From Oscillibacter ruminantium GH1 (GTDB lineage Bacteria > Bacillota > Clostridia > Oscillospirales > Oscillospiraceae): a stretch of 55,969 nucleotides of DNA. Under the pieces are notes generated by a model that worked only from the letters and a program-made list of their open reading frames with translations, had not been told where the DNA came from and searched no databases. This document shows positions 41,013-50,337 of the stretch, piece by piece; position 1 is the stretch's first letter, and every line of letters starts with the position of its first letter. The stretch is taken from contig NZ_DF158896.1 of assembly GCF_000307265.1 (NCBI RefSeq), positions 93,188 to 149,156 of the forward strand, given 5' to 3'. The position numbers were made by a program, and so were the translations under genes.

Positions 41013-42611
41013 ATGGGTTTTTTAAAAAAGCTACTCAGCAAACTCAAGGCAAGCCTCTATGTATTAAAAAAAGCTGAAATTCTCCAGAATGTTGTCAACA
41101 AGGAGATTGGCGGAGAATATGACAATCTGTGCCATCAGTGCTACTTTAACGAGCGGTTTCAGGAGCAGCAGGTAGAAGGCATGCTTCCGGACCTCTCCCG
41201 ACTGCGAATTTCAATCTATCTTGGCGGAGCATTAGGGGATTATATTGTTTATCTACGGCTGGTGGATGAGCTGAGCGCGGTTTGCGACTGCGACTTGGAT
41301 CTCTTTTTGGACCGCATTGAGTTTGGCGAATTTATCTATGGCGGCAGACAGAATGTAACCATTGTACATGACATTTACAACAATTTGTTTGTCTCATCGA
41401 CGGCGCACTATGACCTTGCCCTCCATGTAGACCACGGCGCAACATTGAAACACATAAATTTAGGGGCAATCCGCGCAAAGGCACCGGATTTTTACCATAC
41501 AGCCTGCAAGATTGAAGAAGCTCTGCTTAGAAATGAACTCCACATTTCCGATCAGCACCAGCGCGAGAGTGTAATTCTCCGCCGGGCAAAATTTGCTGGG
41601 GATACCAAGTGGTCGCTGCTCTCCTGCGGCGGCGCGGTGGACATGGGCGGAATGTATTCAAACATCCTGCTGGATATGCGGTGGCTGCCGGTGCTGGAAC
41701 GGCATGCCCTGACGGGACGGCGCTACATCACCGTGAACTTTGGCGCGGATAAAAACATGGGAGGCACCGCGCAGACAAAGCTGCTGCCGGTGTCCACCCT
41801 GACGGAATTTATCGCGGCATTCAAGGTAGCGAACCCAGACCTTCTGGTGGTGCAGACCGGCGTGAAAAATAGTCTGGAGCTTGATGGAGCGGATCGGTAT
41901 GCCTTTGACTGCAGGCTGGAGGAAACGGCAATCTTGCTCAAGAACTCCCTCCTGCACGTGGACTGTGAGGGCGGTCTGGTCCATTTGGCGTCCCAACTTT
42001 CCACCCCCTGTGTGGTGAGCTTTGGCCCCACGCCGTCCTATTATTACGGCTATCCGCGCAATGAGAACATCGTTTCGCCGGTGTGTGGGGAGTGCATGTC
42101 CGTCATCGGACAGTGGAGCAAGGTCTGTCCCCGGGGTCTGCAACGGGCGGCGTGCATGGCGGCAATTACGCCCCAAATGCTTTTGGAGCGGGCGGAAAAG
42201 ATCCTGAAGAAATCACTACCCACACAAGGCCTGGAACCCGTTCAAATGACGCTGCGTGCTGCGGTGCAGGACGTACGGGCAGGCCAGCGGGTCTGCTTAC
42301 TCGCTCCGCTGGGTACTGAAACATCTGCCGCAGCGCAGGCATTGCGGAAAAAGGGCTGCATTGTCAGCGTCTATCTCCCACTCCACTTGGACTCTGAAAT
42401 TTGTCAAATGCGCAGCGTGTTAAAAAAGCAGGGCATTCGGGTGGAGTACGGCGACGCATTCAACACGGCGGCGGCCACCGGTTCTTTCGATTGCGTGCTT
42501 TGCCGTGCTGCGGGAATCGGGGCAGAGCTGCGTGACTTTGCCCAGAAGGAATGCGCCCGGCTGGCGGCAGTCGATGGACAGATCGTCTGGTACGGCGCGG
42601 AGAGCATATGA
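41013..42611 (+). CDS. GT9-like glycosyltransferase with C-terminal extension
   Basis: A 532-residue protein. Residues about 65-400 have the GT-B heptosyltransferase-like pattern: LGGALGDYIVYLRLVDEL at the start and LLHVDCEGGLVHLASQLSTP then VVSFGPT in the nucleotide-sugar domain. Residues about 410-532 form an extra alpha/beta unit (VCLLAPLGTETSAAAQALRK, FDCVLCRAAG) that resembles a Rossmann half without a clear cofactor motif. A likely role is transfer of ADP-heptose to the growing glycan. Its stop overlaps the next GT9 gene by four bases. Confidence 0.75.
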   Translation: MGFLKKLLSKLKASLYVLKKAEILQNVVNKEIGGEYDNLCHQCYFNERFQEQQVEGMLPDLSRLRISIYLGGALGDYIVYLRLVDELSAVCDCDLDLFLDRIEFGEFIYGGRQNVTIVHDIYNNLFVSSTAHYDLALHVDHGATLKHINLGAIRAKAPDFYHTACKIEEALLRNELHISDQHQRESVILRRAKFAGDTKWSLLSCGGAVDMGGMYSNILLDMRWLPVLERHALTGRRYITVNFGADKNMGGTAQTKLLPVSTLTEFIAAFKVANPDLLVVQTGVKNSLELDGADRYAFDCRLEETAILLKNSLLHVDCEGGLVHLASQLSTPCVVSFGPTPSYYYGYPRNENIVSPVCGECMSVIGQWSKVCPRGLQRAACMAAITPQMLLERAEKILKKSLPTQGLEPVQMTLRAAVQDVRAGQRVCLLAPLGTETSAAAQALRKKGCIVSVYLPLHLDSEICQMRSVLKKQGIRVEYGDAFNTAAATGSFDCVLCRAAGIGAELRDFAQKECARLAAVDGQIVWYGAESI

Positions 42612-43756
42612 ACAGCAGCTTCAAGCAACGGTTCAAACAGATGATAGGAACACTGATCTATGGTAGCTTGCTGACGGTTTTCCCGTTTCCACGAAAGCAA
42701 ACCACAGAAAAGTCCTCCCCGCCCCGCGAGGTGGCGGTGGTCTGCCTTGCGGCGTTGGGCGACTTGATCACCTTTTGCCCTGCTGCACAGCAAATGAGCG
42801 CGGAGGGACTACGCCTCACCCTGATTTGCCGGGAGGGTACGGGGATTGCGGAGTTTGCCGCAGAAACCGGACTTTTTGAGGCGGTCATCGCGCTGCCCCA
42901 TGCTTTCCGAAGCCGCATCGCCAACCTGCGGCGGCTGGGCAGGCTTTCGGTGGAGCTGGTGGTGGTTGCTCCGGTGCAACGGCACATCCTCTCCGACCTG
43001 TATGCACTGGCGATTCCTGCCCAGCGGCGGGTTTTGCCGGATACGGTTGCGGGCTGCGCGCACCTCGGGCTGAAAAAGAGGGTGGATCGTCAGGTGGAGC
43101 TGGTTCCCGTGACGGTGCAAAACGAGCTGGGGCGATACGCCCAGTATTTGGAGCCACTAGGACTGGCGAGCGGGCCGCTGGCACCCTTTGTATTCCGTAA
43201 GGAAAACAGGACCCGGCAGAAGACGGAGCCTCCCTATGTGGCGATTTTCCCGGGTGCTGGCGGCGGCATTTTCAAATGCTGGCCGCCGGAGCGCTTTGCC
43301 TGGGTGGCTCAACAGTTGGCCCGGAAGACGGGCTGCCGGATCTTGATTTTCGGCACTGCGGGGGAGCGTTCCCTGTGCGCAGCGCTGGCAGCTCTTTTGC
43401 CGGAAATTGCCCAGGATTTTTCCGGACAAACTACGCTGGCAGAGCTGGCGCAGAGGCTGAACGGCTGCTGCCTGTCGCTGACCAACGACTCCGGCAGCGC
43501 GCATTTGTCCATTGCCCACGGCGTCCCCACGGTCATTGTCTGCGGTGGCTGGGAATATGGGCGTTTTTATCCGAATCCGACTCTGCCGCCGGATTGTCGG
43601 TCGGTCTTGGCGGAGGCACTGCCGCCGTGCGTCCCCTGCGGGCAGAGCAAGCCGCTCTGCTCCGGCGGCGCTTGTGCCCCCTGCGTCGCGGCGGTGCGGC
43701 AGGAGGCGGTTCTGGAAGCGGCGCTGGCCTGTATGACGGAAGGGGAGAAGGGGTAA
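42608..43756 (+). CDS. GT9 heptosyltransferase-family protein
   Basis: A 382-residue GT-B enzyme: VCLAALGDLITFCPAA at the N-terminal acceptor side, VAIFPGAGGGIFKCWPPERF and SLTNDSGSAHLSIAHGVPTV at the donor side, as in WaaC/WaaF-type heptosyltransferases. A Cys-rich tail (CVPCGQSKPLCSGGACAPC) resembles the metal-binding end of some GT9 proteins. ATG 42608 is chosen because it overlaps the preceding stop (ATGA); 42551 is internal to that gene. Its donor is probably the ADP-heptose made by gmhA-hldD. Confidence 0.85.
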   Translation: MNSSFKQRFKQMIGTLIYGSLLTVFPFPRKQTTEKSSPPREVAVVCLAALGDLITFCPAAQQMSAEGLRLTLICREGTGIAEFAAETGLFEAVIALPHAFRSRIANLRRLGRLSVELVVVAPVQRHILSDLYALAIPAQRRVLPDTVAGCAHLGLKKRVDRQVELVPVTVQNELGRYAQYLEPLGLASGPLAPFVFRKENRTRQKTEPPYVAIFPGAGGGIFKCWPPERFAWVAQQLARKTGCRILIFGTAGERSLCAALAALLPEIAQDFSGQTTLAELAQRLNGCCLSLTNDSGSAHLSIAHGVPTVIVCGGWEYGRFYPNPTLPPDCRSVLAEALPPCVPCGQSKPLCSGGACAPCVAAVRQEAVLEAALACMTEGEKG

Positions 43757-43759
43757 ACA

Positions 43760-44578
43760 ATGAAGGTATCTGTTTTAATGGGCGTGTATAACGGCGCCGA
43801 CACGGTGGAGCGCGCCATTTCCTCCATTTTTCAGCAGACCTTTCAGGACTTTGAGTGCATTGTGTGCGACGACGGCTCAACCGATGACAGCAGCGCGGTT
43901 CTGTGCGCCTGTCAGCAGAAGTACGGGCCGCGGCTGGTGCTGCTGGAAAATGAGCATAACCGCGGCCTCGCGCCCACGCTAAACCGCTGTTTGGCGGCAG
44001 CTACGGGGGCGTATATTGCCCGGATGGACGCGGACGACGTTTCTGCGCCGGAGCGGCTGGAGCGACAGGTGGCGTTTTTACAAACCCATGAGGACGTGTC
44101 CTTTGTTGGCTGCTGCGCCGAAAAGTTTGACGAAACCGGCGTGTACGGCGAGTTTTGCTATCCTGCCTTTCCCAGCGTGAAGGACCTGCGGTGGAACGCC
44201 TGCTTTATCCATCCCACGGTACTGTTCCGACGGGAAGCGCTGGAGGCCGCACGGGGATACGACGAGGGGGAGAGCCGCGTGCGCTGCGAGGACTACGATT
44301 TGTGGCTGCGGCTCTATGCCATGGGGCATCACGGCGCGAATTTGCAGGAGAAGCTGTTCTTTTATTACGAGGGGAGCGGCAATCTGTGTAAGCGGAAATA
44401 CCGCTATCGAGTCAATGAGGCGGTGGTTCGCGCCGCAGGCTTTCGGGCAAACAAAATGCTGCTGCGGAGCTTGCCCTACGTGGTAAAGCCGCTGCTTGTG
44501 GGCTTGCTGCCGGTGAAGCTGCGGAACAGACTTCAGAAGATGTGGCAAAAGAACGAAAGCGGGACTTCTTGTATATAG
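43760..44578 (+). CDS. GT2 family glycosyltransferase
   Basis: A 272-residue GT-A enzyme: SVLMGVYNGADTVERAISSI, CDDGSTDDSS and the metal-binding DADDVSAPERLERQ. No membrane segment. The acceptor and sugar are not evident; candidates within this operon are the dideoxyhexose and galactofuranose. Confidence 0.88.
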   Translation: MKVSVLMGVYNGADTVERAISSIFQQTFQDFECIVCDDGSTDDSSAVLCACQQKYGPRLVLLENEHNRGLAPTLNRCLAAATGAYIARMDADDVSAPERLERQVAFLQTHEDVSFVGCCAEKFDETGVYGEFCYPAFPSVKDLRWNACFIHPTVLFRREALEAARGYDEGESRVRCEDYDLWLRLYAMGHHGANLQEKLFFYYEGSGNLCKRKYRYRVNEAVVRAAGFRANKMLLRSLPYVVKPLLVGLLPVKLRNRLQKMWQKNESGTSCI

Positions 44579-44601
44579 TTGATAGAGGGTTGGAGGAAAA
44601 A

Positions 44602-46389
44602 ATGAAACGCACTATTTTTCGGAATATCTTGATTTCTATAGTTTTTGCACTTTTGGGGTGTATGGCGTATTTGACAATGGACATACAGATGCAGACGGTG
44701 CGAACAGCCTCAGAAGAGGAGTACACAGATTCTTTTTTGGATGGACAGGTCTATGCGCAAGAGTTGTGGCTGAATCATACGCCAAACATACATGTTTCTG
44801 TCCTTCCGACGTATCAAGCGCCTGAGCCTGATTGCGGCGTCCGTTATACGCTGCAAACAGAAGAGGCGACCCGCACGGGTTTCATCCCTCTTGCTGAATT
44901 GTCGAACCATGCTTGGACAGCCCTGAAAATCAGTGTGGAGGATATGGGATATTCCGGCACAGCCCTTTTGACACTGGAAGCAGAAAACCTCAGTGAATCC
45001 AATAAGCTGGCCTTTCTAATTACCACCAACACAGTTCAGCCGCATCCCGAGCTGGCTTTGCAGAAGGATCACGTGGAAATTCCAAACGGAAGATTGGTTG
45101 TGGCCTATAAAGTCCTGGATTTTGAAAAACTGCCCAGCTGTTTTGCATTTCTTTTTGTGCTGGCCTTCTTTTTAATGATGGCGCTTCCAAAGCTACCACT
45201 TTTGTTTCGAAAGTATCCATTGGTCTTTGCCAGTGCGCTGGCTTTTGGTGGCATGCTGCTGGCAAATTGGGATGGTATACGTACCATTAATCCACACGTG
45301 AGTGTACAGCATCTGTTTAGCTGGCAAAATCTAGGGATTGTGCGACGCTCTTTTGTAGGCACGATATTGCAGCTATTCCACATTGATTTGGATTTAAACA
45401 CGTATGTGTTGTTCGGACTTTTGACAATTGTCCTGATGATGGGCGTGGAGCTTTATTTTGTGTATAACAAGCACAATCTCGCCTATCGCGGGAAACTCGA
45501 AAAGAGCTTTTGGCTGTTTTTGTGTCTGCCGTTTTCCTTCCTGTCGTTTTTTGGCTATCATTTCTTTGCACGATTTGATCAAATGCTGATTATCTGCTTT
45601 TTACTGTCCTGCATTGCAGTGATAAAGGGGCGCGGCTTGATCGCTATCCCGCTGTTATCGATGATTGCGATCCTAATACATGAAATGTATCTTTCCGCAT
45701 TTACGCCATTCCTTTTCATTTTACTGCTTTACAAGTGGTATGTATCCCAACAGAAAAAGGACTTGATCTGCCTAATCACAACATCTGTTGTCAGCGTAGG
45801 CGTGGGGGGCTACCTCAGCTTTATTAGTAAAACGCAAACCAACTTTGAGCAAGCATGGGCATATATTCAGGCTTTAGATGTAGCTGGCCTTGCGTGGGAT
45901 TTCCCGTTACAAGTAAACTACTATGTCAACTCTGCCTCAGTCATTAAAGATGGATGGGGAACCCTTTTATCAGCAAAGGAAATCCCCGCAATGTTTTTAA
46001 CTGGAATCGTTTTGCTTCCGATTATTGTCCTTACCGTGTGTTGGATCAAGGCGTACTGGTCACGGCAGAAGGATTTGTTTGGCCGATTGATTGTTTTGCT
46101 GTTTCCCTGCACGGTTGGCGCGCTGGGGATCAATATGATTGCCATGTGTGATTGGGGACGACTCTTTGTTATGTATGGCGTGGGCGTATATTTTTCATTT
46201 GTCACACTCTGGAGTATCGACCCCAAAAACGTTCAAGCTGCGACAGATGCAGTGTGGGGAAGCGTTTTGCAAAAATACGGAAAACACACATTGCCCGCTC
46301 TGTGCGTTGTATATCTGTTGCTGACTGTCTTGGCAGGCGGTGCAACCAGCGGCAGCCTTTACAGCTTTTTTAACGTACTGCTTCGATAG
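44602..46389 (+). CDS. Polytopic membrane protein of the glycan operon
   Basis: A 595-residue protein. An N-terminal transmembrane helix is followed by an extracytoplasmic domain (residues about 35-175) and then 10 or more hydrophobic helices. It could be a GT-C-type glycosyltransferase, a ligase or a polymerase-like protein; I see no decisive motif, only CDWGRLFVMY near the end. ATG 44602 has GGAGG six bases upstream; the frame to 44542 overlaps the previous gene. Base composition is lower in GC than in the flanking glycosyltransferase genes. Confidence 0.7.
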   Translation: MKRTIFRNILISIVFALLGCMAYLTMDIQMQTVRTASEEEYTDSFLDGQVYAQELWLNHTPNIHVSVLPTYQAPEPDCGVRYTLQTEEATRTGFIPLAELSNHAWTALKISVEDMGYSGTALLTLEAENLSESNKLAFLITTNTVQPHPELALQKDHVEIPNGRLVVAYKVLDFEKLPSCFAFLFVLAFFLMMALPKLPLLFRKYPLVFASALAFGGMLLANWDGIRTINPHVSVQHLFSWQNLGIVRRSFVGTILQLFHIDLDLNTYVLFGLLTIVLMMGVELYFVYNKHNLAYRGKLEKSFWLFLCLPFSFLSFFGYHFFARFDQMLIICFLLSCIAVIKGRGLIAIPLLSMIAILIHEMYLSAFTPFLFILLLYKWYVSQQKKDLICLITTSVVSVGVGGYLSFISKTQTNFEQAWAYIQALDVAGLAWDFPLQVNYYVNSASVIKDGWGTLLSAKEIPAMFLTGIVLLPIIVLTVCWIKAYWSRQKDLFGRLIVLLFPCTVGALGINMIAMCDWGRLFVMYGVGVYFSFVTLWSIDPKNVQAATDAVWGSVLQKYGKHTLPALCVVYLLLTVLAGGATSGSLYSFFNVLLR

Positions 46390-46413
46390 AAAAATAAAAA
46401 GAGAGGAAAAACC

Positions 46414-47781
46414 ATGCTGAGCTTATTCAACTCATGGGGGAATATTGGCCAACCGCTTGATACGTTCGACCATATCCTCTCCTGGATCAATCAGCGCAAC
46501 CAGGCGGTTCAGGTGGACATTCGCAAAATCCCCTATGAGCAGGAGACACTCTGGCGCTATGACGAAGCCACCGGCACCATTCACAATCCCAGCGGCAGCT
46601 TCTTTTCCATCGCGGGCCTGAAAAAGACCGGGGAGGACTGGGAACAGCCCGTCCTGCTTCAAAATGAGATCGGCTATCTTGGTATCCTTTGCAAAGAATT
46701 CGACAATGTGTTATACTTTTTGATGCAAGCAAAAATAGAACCGGGCAATGTAAATTGTGTTCAGATCTCTCCCACCATACAGGCCACCAAAAGCAACTTT
46801 ACCCAGCGCCACGGCGGAACCAAGCCTCCTTATCTGGACTATTTTCTCAATGCCGAGCAGCATGAGATATTGGTGGATCAAATCCAGTCCGAGCAATCCT
46901 CCCGCTTTTGGAAAAAGCGCAACCGAAATATCATTGTCTGTGTGGAGGAGGAGGTGGAGGTTCTGCCTTCCCACCGCTGGATGACCCTGGGGCAAATAAA
47001 AGCGCTGATGCGCTATGACAATCTGGTGAACATGGACACCAGAACGGTACTCTCCTGCATCCCCTTCTGCCAGATGACGCCGGATGCGCCGACCCTGGCG
47101 GCGCTGGAAGCACAATTCACCGACAAAGCGCTGTTCCGTTCGATATTTTACGGAGACGGCAGGAACCACCTTCCCGAGCTTTATCGCTGCATCAACAACT
47201 ACAAGATGTTTGATGAGACCCAGTATCAGTTTACCCCCCTGATGGACTTACAGCACTGGCGGATGCACCACGGCGAATTCGTCTGTGACCGACCTTGGCC
47301 CTTTAAGGTGGTGTTTTGTGACATCGCCATTGAGGGGCGGGAGGTCAAGCGCTGGACCCAGCCTCTTTTTGAGGCGGTGGGGATCGCAACCTTCGGCCTC
47401 CTTCTGTGCGAGGTAGACGGCGTGTTAAAATTTGTGGTGCGCCCCCATGCGGAGCCGGGCTGCTTTGACAGCATCGAGCTTGGGCCTACTGTACAGTGCG
47501 AGGCAGGGGAAGCCCTGGCTGACGATGCCGTCAGCCGGCTGTTTGCAGACAAGCTGTCACGGAAGGCAGACGTACTCTTTGATGTGCTGCTCTCCGAGGA
47601 GGGCGGGCGATTCTATCACGAGCAAAACCGCAATGTACTCATCCGGGTCTCCCGAGAGGAGATGGGTACGCTGCCGCCGGATTGCTTCCTTGTGGATTTT
47701 AAAACCCTCAACCACCTGATTCAAATCAACAATACGGTCAATATTCAGCTGCGTAATCTGCTGTCCGTACTGGAGGCGTGA
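46414..47781 (+). CDS. NDP-hexose 2,3-dehydratase
   Basis: A 455-residue protein made of two homologous halves, the hallmark of the EvaA/TylX3-type dehydratases. First half: QISPTIQATKSNFTQRHGGT then PYLDYF and SSRFWKKRNRNIIV; second half: ELGPTVQCEAGEA and GGRFYHEQNRNVLI. The enzyme removes the 2-hydroxyl from dTDP-4-keto-6-deoxyglucose, committing it to 2,6-dideoxysugars. The 3-ketoreductase gene starts one base after its stop, which matches the need to trap the unstable product. Confidence 0.88.
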   Translation: MLSLFNSWGNIGQPLDTFDHILSWINQRNQAVQVDIRKIPYEQETLWRYDEATGTIHNPSGSFFSIAGLKKTGEDWEQPVLLQNEIGYLGILCKEFDNVLYFLMQAKIEPGNVNCVQISPTIQATKSNFTQRHGGTKPPYLDYFLNAEQHEILVDQIQSEQSSRFWKKRNRNIIVCVEEEVEVLPSHRWMTLGQIKALMRYDNLVNMDTRTVLSCIPFCQMTPDAPTLAALEAQFTDKALFRSIFYGDGRNHLPELYRCINNYKMFDETQYQFTPLMDLQHWRMHHGEFVCDRPWPFKVVFCDIAIEGREVKRWTQPLFEAVGIATFGLLLCEVDGVLKFVVRPHAEPGCFDSIELGPTVQCEAGEALADDAVSRLFADKLSRKADVLFDVLLSEEGGRFYHEQNRNVLIRVSREEMGTLPPDCFLVDFKTLNHLIQINNTVNIQLRNLLSVLEA

Positions 47782-47782
47782 G

Positions 47783-48751
47783 ATGGAAAAAATTCGAATC
47801 GGCATTTTAGGCACCTCGGAAATCGCATTCCGGCGGTTCCTCCCGGCGCTGGCGCAGTGTCCGGCCTTTGAATATGCGGGCGTTGCCTCCCGCACGCCTG
47901 AAAAGGGAAAGCCCTTTGCAGATGCTTACGGCGGCGTAATTTATGAAGGCTATGAGGCCCTGCTGGCGGAGGATAGCATTGCCGCAGTGTATCTGCCTCT
48001 CCCCCCGGCATTGCATTATGAGTGGGGGAAAAAGGCGCTGGAAGCAGGGAAGCACCTCCTCATGGAAAAGCCGTTTACCACCGATGCGGCGGACACACAG
48101 GAGCTTTTGAAACTTGCGGAAGAAAAGCGCCTTGCCGTACACGAGAACTATATGTTTTTGTATCACGCCCAGCTTGACGCCATTGAAAAGCTGGTAGCGG
48201 ACGGGGAAATCGGAGAGCTTCGACTCATCCGCGCAGCCTTTGGCTTTCCCAAGCGCGCGCAGACCGATTTTCGCTATAGCAAAGCGCTGGGCGGCGGCGC
48301 GCTGCTGGACTGCGGGGGCTATCCGGTGCGGCTGGCGGCCCGGCTGCTGGGAGAGACCGCCCGTGTGACGGCCGCGCGGCTGAATCAGCCCGCGGGGTAT
48401 GACGTGGATCTCTACGGCAGCGCTACCTTGGAAAATGAGTCTGGTCAGGTGGCGCAAATTTCCTTTGGCATGGATAACAGCTATAAATGCGAGCTGGAGC
48501 TGTGGGGGAGCGAGGGCTGTCTGACGGCAGACCGCGTCTTTACCGCTCCAGCAGGCTTCGCCCCGGTGATCACCCTGCGCACAGCCCAGGGTGTGGAGCA
48601 ATTCACTCTCCCGACAGACGACAGCTTCTTAAACTCCATCCAGGTCTTTGAGCAGGCAATTAAGTCGCCTGAACTTCGGGCAGAGCAACTGGCTGCGATT
48701 GAACGGGAAGCGGTTTTGACACAGCATCTGGCGGCACTTGGCCGAGGATAA
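47783..48751 (+). CDS. Gfo/Idh/MocA oxidoreductase, probable NDP-hexose 3-ketoreductase
   Basis: A 322-residue NAD(P)-dependent oxidoreductase: IGILGTSEIAFRRFLPAL, LPPALHYEWGKKAL, and HLLMEKPFTT with the catalytic Lys; GGGALLDCGGYPVRLAARLLG in the C-terminal domain. Following the 2,3-dehydratase it should reduce the 3-keto group to give a 4-keto-2,6-dideoxyhexose. Confidence 0.87.
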   Translation: MEKIRIGILGTSEIAFRRFLPALAQCPAFEYAGVASRTPEKGKPFADAYGGVIYEGYEALLAEDSIAAVYLPLPPALHYEWGKKALEAGKHLLMEKPFTTDAADTQELLKLAEEKRLAVHENYMFLYHAQLDAIEKLVADGEIGELRLIRAAFGFPKRAQTDFRYSKALGGGALLDCGGYPVRLAARLLGETARVTAARLNQPAGYDVDLYGSATLENESGQVAQISFGMDNSYKCELELWGSEGCLTADRVFTAPAGFAPVITLRTAQGVEQFTLPTDDSFLNSIQVFEQAIKSPELRAEQLAAIEREAVLTQHLAALGRG

Positions 48752-48776
48752 GAGAAACGAGAGGAAACGAGCGGGA

Positions 48777-49736
48777 ATGAAAAAAATCAGTGTGACAATT
48801 CCGTGTTGGGCGGAGGAAAAGAGCGTCCGGCAGATGTATGAGCGCTTGACAAAGGTGTTTCGGGAGCAGCTTCCTCAATATGAGTACGAGATTATCTTTG
48901 TGGACGATTGCTCGCCGGATCACACCCAGGACGAGGTGCGCAAGCTCTGCGAGGAGGATAAGCGGGTAAAGGGCGTGTTCAACGCGCGGAACTTTGGATT
49001 TACCCGGAATGTATTTGAAACGCTGACCTATGGCAACGGGGATGCTACCTTCATGCTCTTTGGCGATTTGCAGGACCCACCGGAGATGCTGCCGAAGTTT
49101 GTGGCGGAGTGGGAAGCCGGCCACAAGGTGGTGGTAGGGCAGAAGACATCCAGCAGAGAAAACCCGCTCATGTATTTTTGCCGCTCTGTGTATTATAAAA
49201 TTATTGAAAAAATGTCGGATTCCAGGCAAATCCAGCACTTTAACGGCTTTGGCCTGTATGATCGGGCCTTCATTGATGTGATGCGGCAGATCGACGATCC
49301 CATTCCATACCTAAAAGGCATTGTGTCCGAGTTTGGTATGAATCTCAGCGTTATCCAATATGAGCAGGCTGCCAGTCTGCGGGGGAAGTCCGGCTTTAAC
49401 TTTTTCAAGTATTATGACGTTGCCATGCTTGGAATTACCTCTTACACCAAGGTTCTGATGCGAATCGCAACCTTCATCGGCGCAATTTTGGGGATTTTCA
49501 GTGTTTGTCTGGCAATATTCGTGCTGATTACCAAGCTGCTAAACTGGAATGCCTATCCGTACGGCACGGCGTCCATTTTAATTGGCGTGTTCTTTATTGG
49601 CGCGGTCCAGCTCTTCTTTGTAGGCATTTTGGGCGAGTATATATTGAGCATCAATACCCGCAGTATGCGACGGCCCCGGGTCGTGGTGGGGGAGAAGATC
49701 AATTTTGAAAGCACACAAACAGGAGATTTACAATAA
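48777..49736 (+). CDS. GtrB/DPM1-like GT2 glycosyltransferase with membrane anchor
   Basis: A 319-residue protein. GT-A domain (SVTIPCWAEEKSVRQMYERL, FVDDCSPDHT, FGDLQDPPEM) followed by two C-terminal transmembrane helices from about residue 225 (FIGAILGIFSVCLAIFVLI and then IGVFFIGAVQLFFVGIL). This architecture loads a sugar onto undecaprenyl phosphate. With the GtrA protein at 52.4 kb it can form a pair that decorates the glycan outside the membrane. ATG 48777 avoids overlap with the previous gene. Confidence 0.88.
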   Translation: MKKISVTIPCWAEEKSVRQMYERLTKVFREQLPQYEYEIIFVDDCSPDHTQDEVRKLCEEDKRVKGVFNARNFGFTRNVFETLTYGNGDATFMLFGDLQDPPEMLPKFVAEWEAGHKVVVGQKTSSRENPLMYFCRSVYYKIIEKMSDSRQIQHFNGFGLYDRAFIDVMRQIDDPIPYLKGIVSEFGMNLSVIQYEQAASLRGKSGFNFFKYYDVAMLGITSYTKVLMRIATFIGAILGIFSVCLAIFVLITKLLNWNAYPYGTASILIGVFFIGAVQLFFVGILGEYILSINTRSMRRPRVVVGEKINFESTQTGDLQ

Positions 49737-49774
49737 TCAATGCTATCATCACACAAAAGACAGGAGGAATCCCC

Positions 49775-50335
49775 GTGCAGGTAACAAATTTAGAGCTGCC
49801 TGGAGTAAAACTTATTATTCCAACCTATTTTGATGACAACCGGGGTTATAGTGCAGAGGCATACAACGACAGAACATTGCGAGAGTATGGGATCAACGAT
49901 CGTTTTATTGTTGACTACATTTGCAACAACGAAAAAGAAAACACTGTTCGCGGTATTCATTTTCAAAACAATCCTCATCCGCAGGCGAAGTTGGTGCGCG
50001 TTCTCCAAGGAGAGGTGTTGGATTTCATTGTGGATTTGCGCAAGAATTCACCAACTTATAAGCAGTGGATTACTCAGGTACTTTCCTACGAAAACCGCAA
50101 ACAGCTCTATTTACCCAGCGGATATGGCCACGCTTATATAACCCGCCAGCCAAATACTGTTGTCCTCTATAAATTTGATGATTACTACGACAGAGAGTTA
50201 GTGCGCGCCATTCGCTGGAACGATCCGGAGATCGGTATTCCCTGGGGTATAGAAGCCCCCGTCTTGTCCCCCAATGACGAATCCGCCCCGTTCCTGTGTA
50301 ACAGCGATGTAAATCTTACTGTAGGAGAAAATTAG
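49775..50335 (+). CDS. RmlC-like dTDP-4-keto-sugar 3,5-(or 5-)epimerase
   Basis: A 186-residue cupin: NTVRGIHFQNNPHPQAKLVR with the catalytic His, VLDFIVDLRKNSPTYKQW, and LYLPSGYGHAYIT. It starts with GTG behind AGGAGG. In this operon its substrate is probably the 4-keto-2,6-dideoxyhexose rather than the rhamnose intermediate, since no rmlD is present. It and the next gene are visibly lower in GC than their neighbours. Confidence 0.85.
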   Translation: MQVTNLELPGVKLIIPTYFDDNRGYSAEAYNDRTLREYGINDRFIVDYICNNEKENTVRGIHFQNNPHPQAKLVRVLQGEVLDFIVDLRKNSPTYKQWITQVLSYENRKQLYLPSGYGHAYITRQPNTVVLYKFDDYYDRELVRAIRWNDPEIGIPWGIEAPVLSPNDESAPFLCNSDVNLTVGEN

Positions 50336-50337
50336 GA

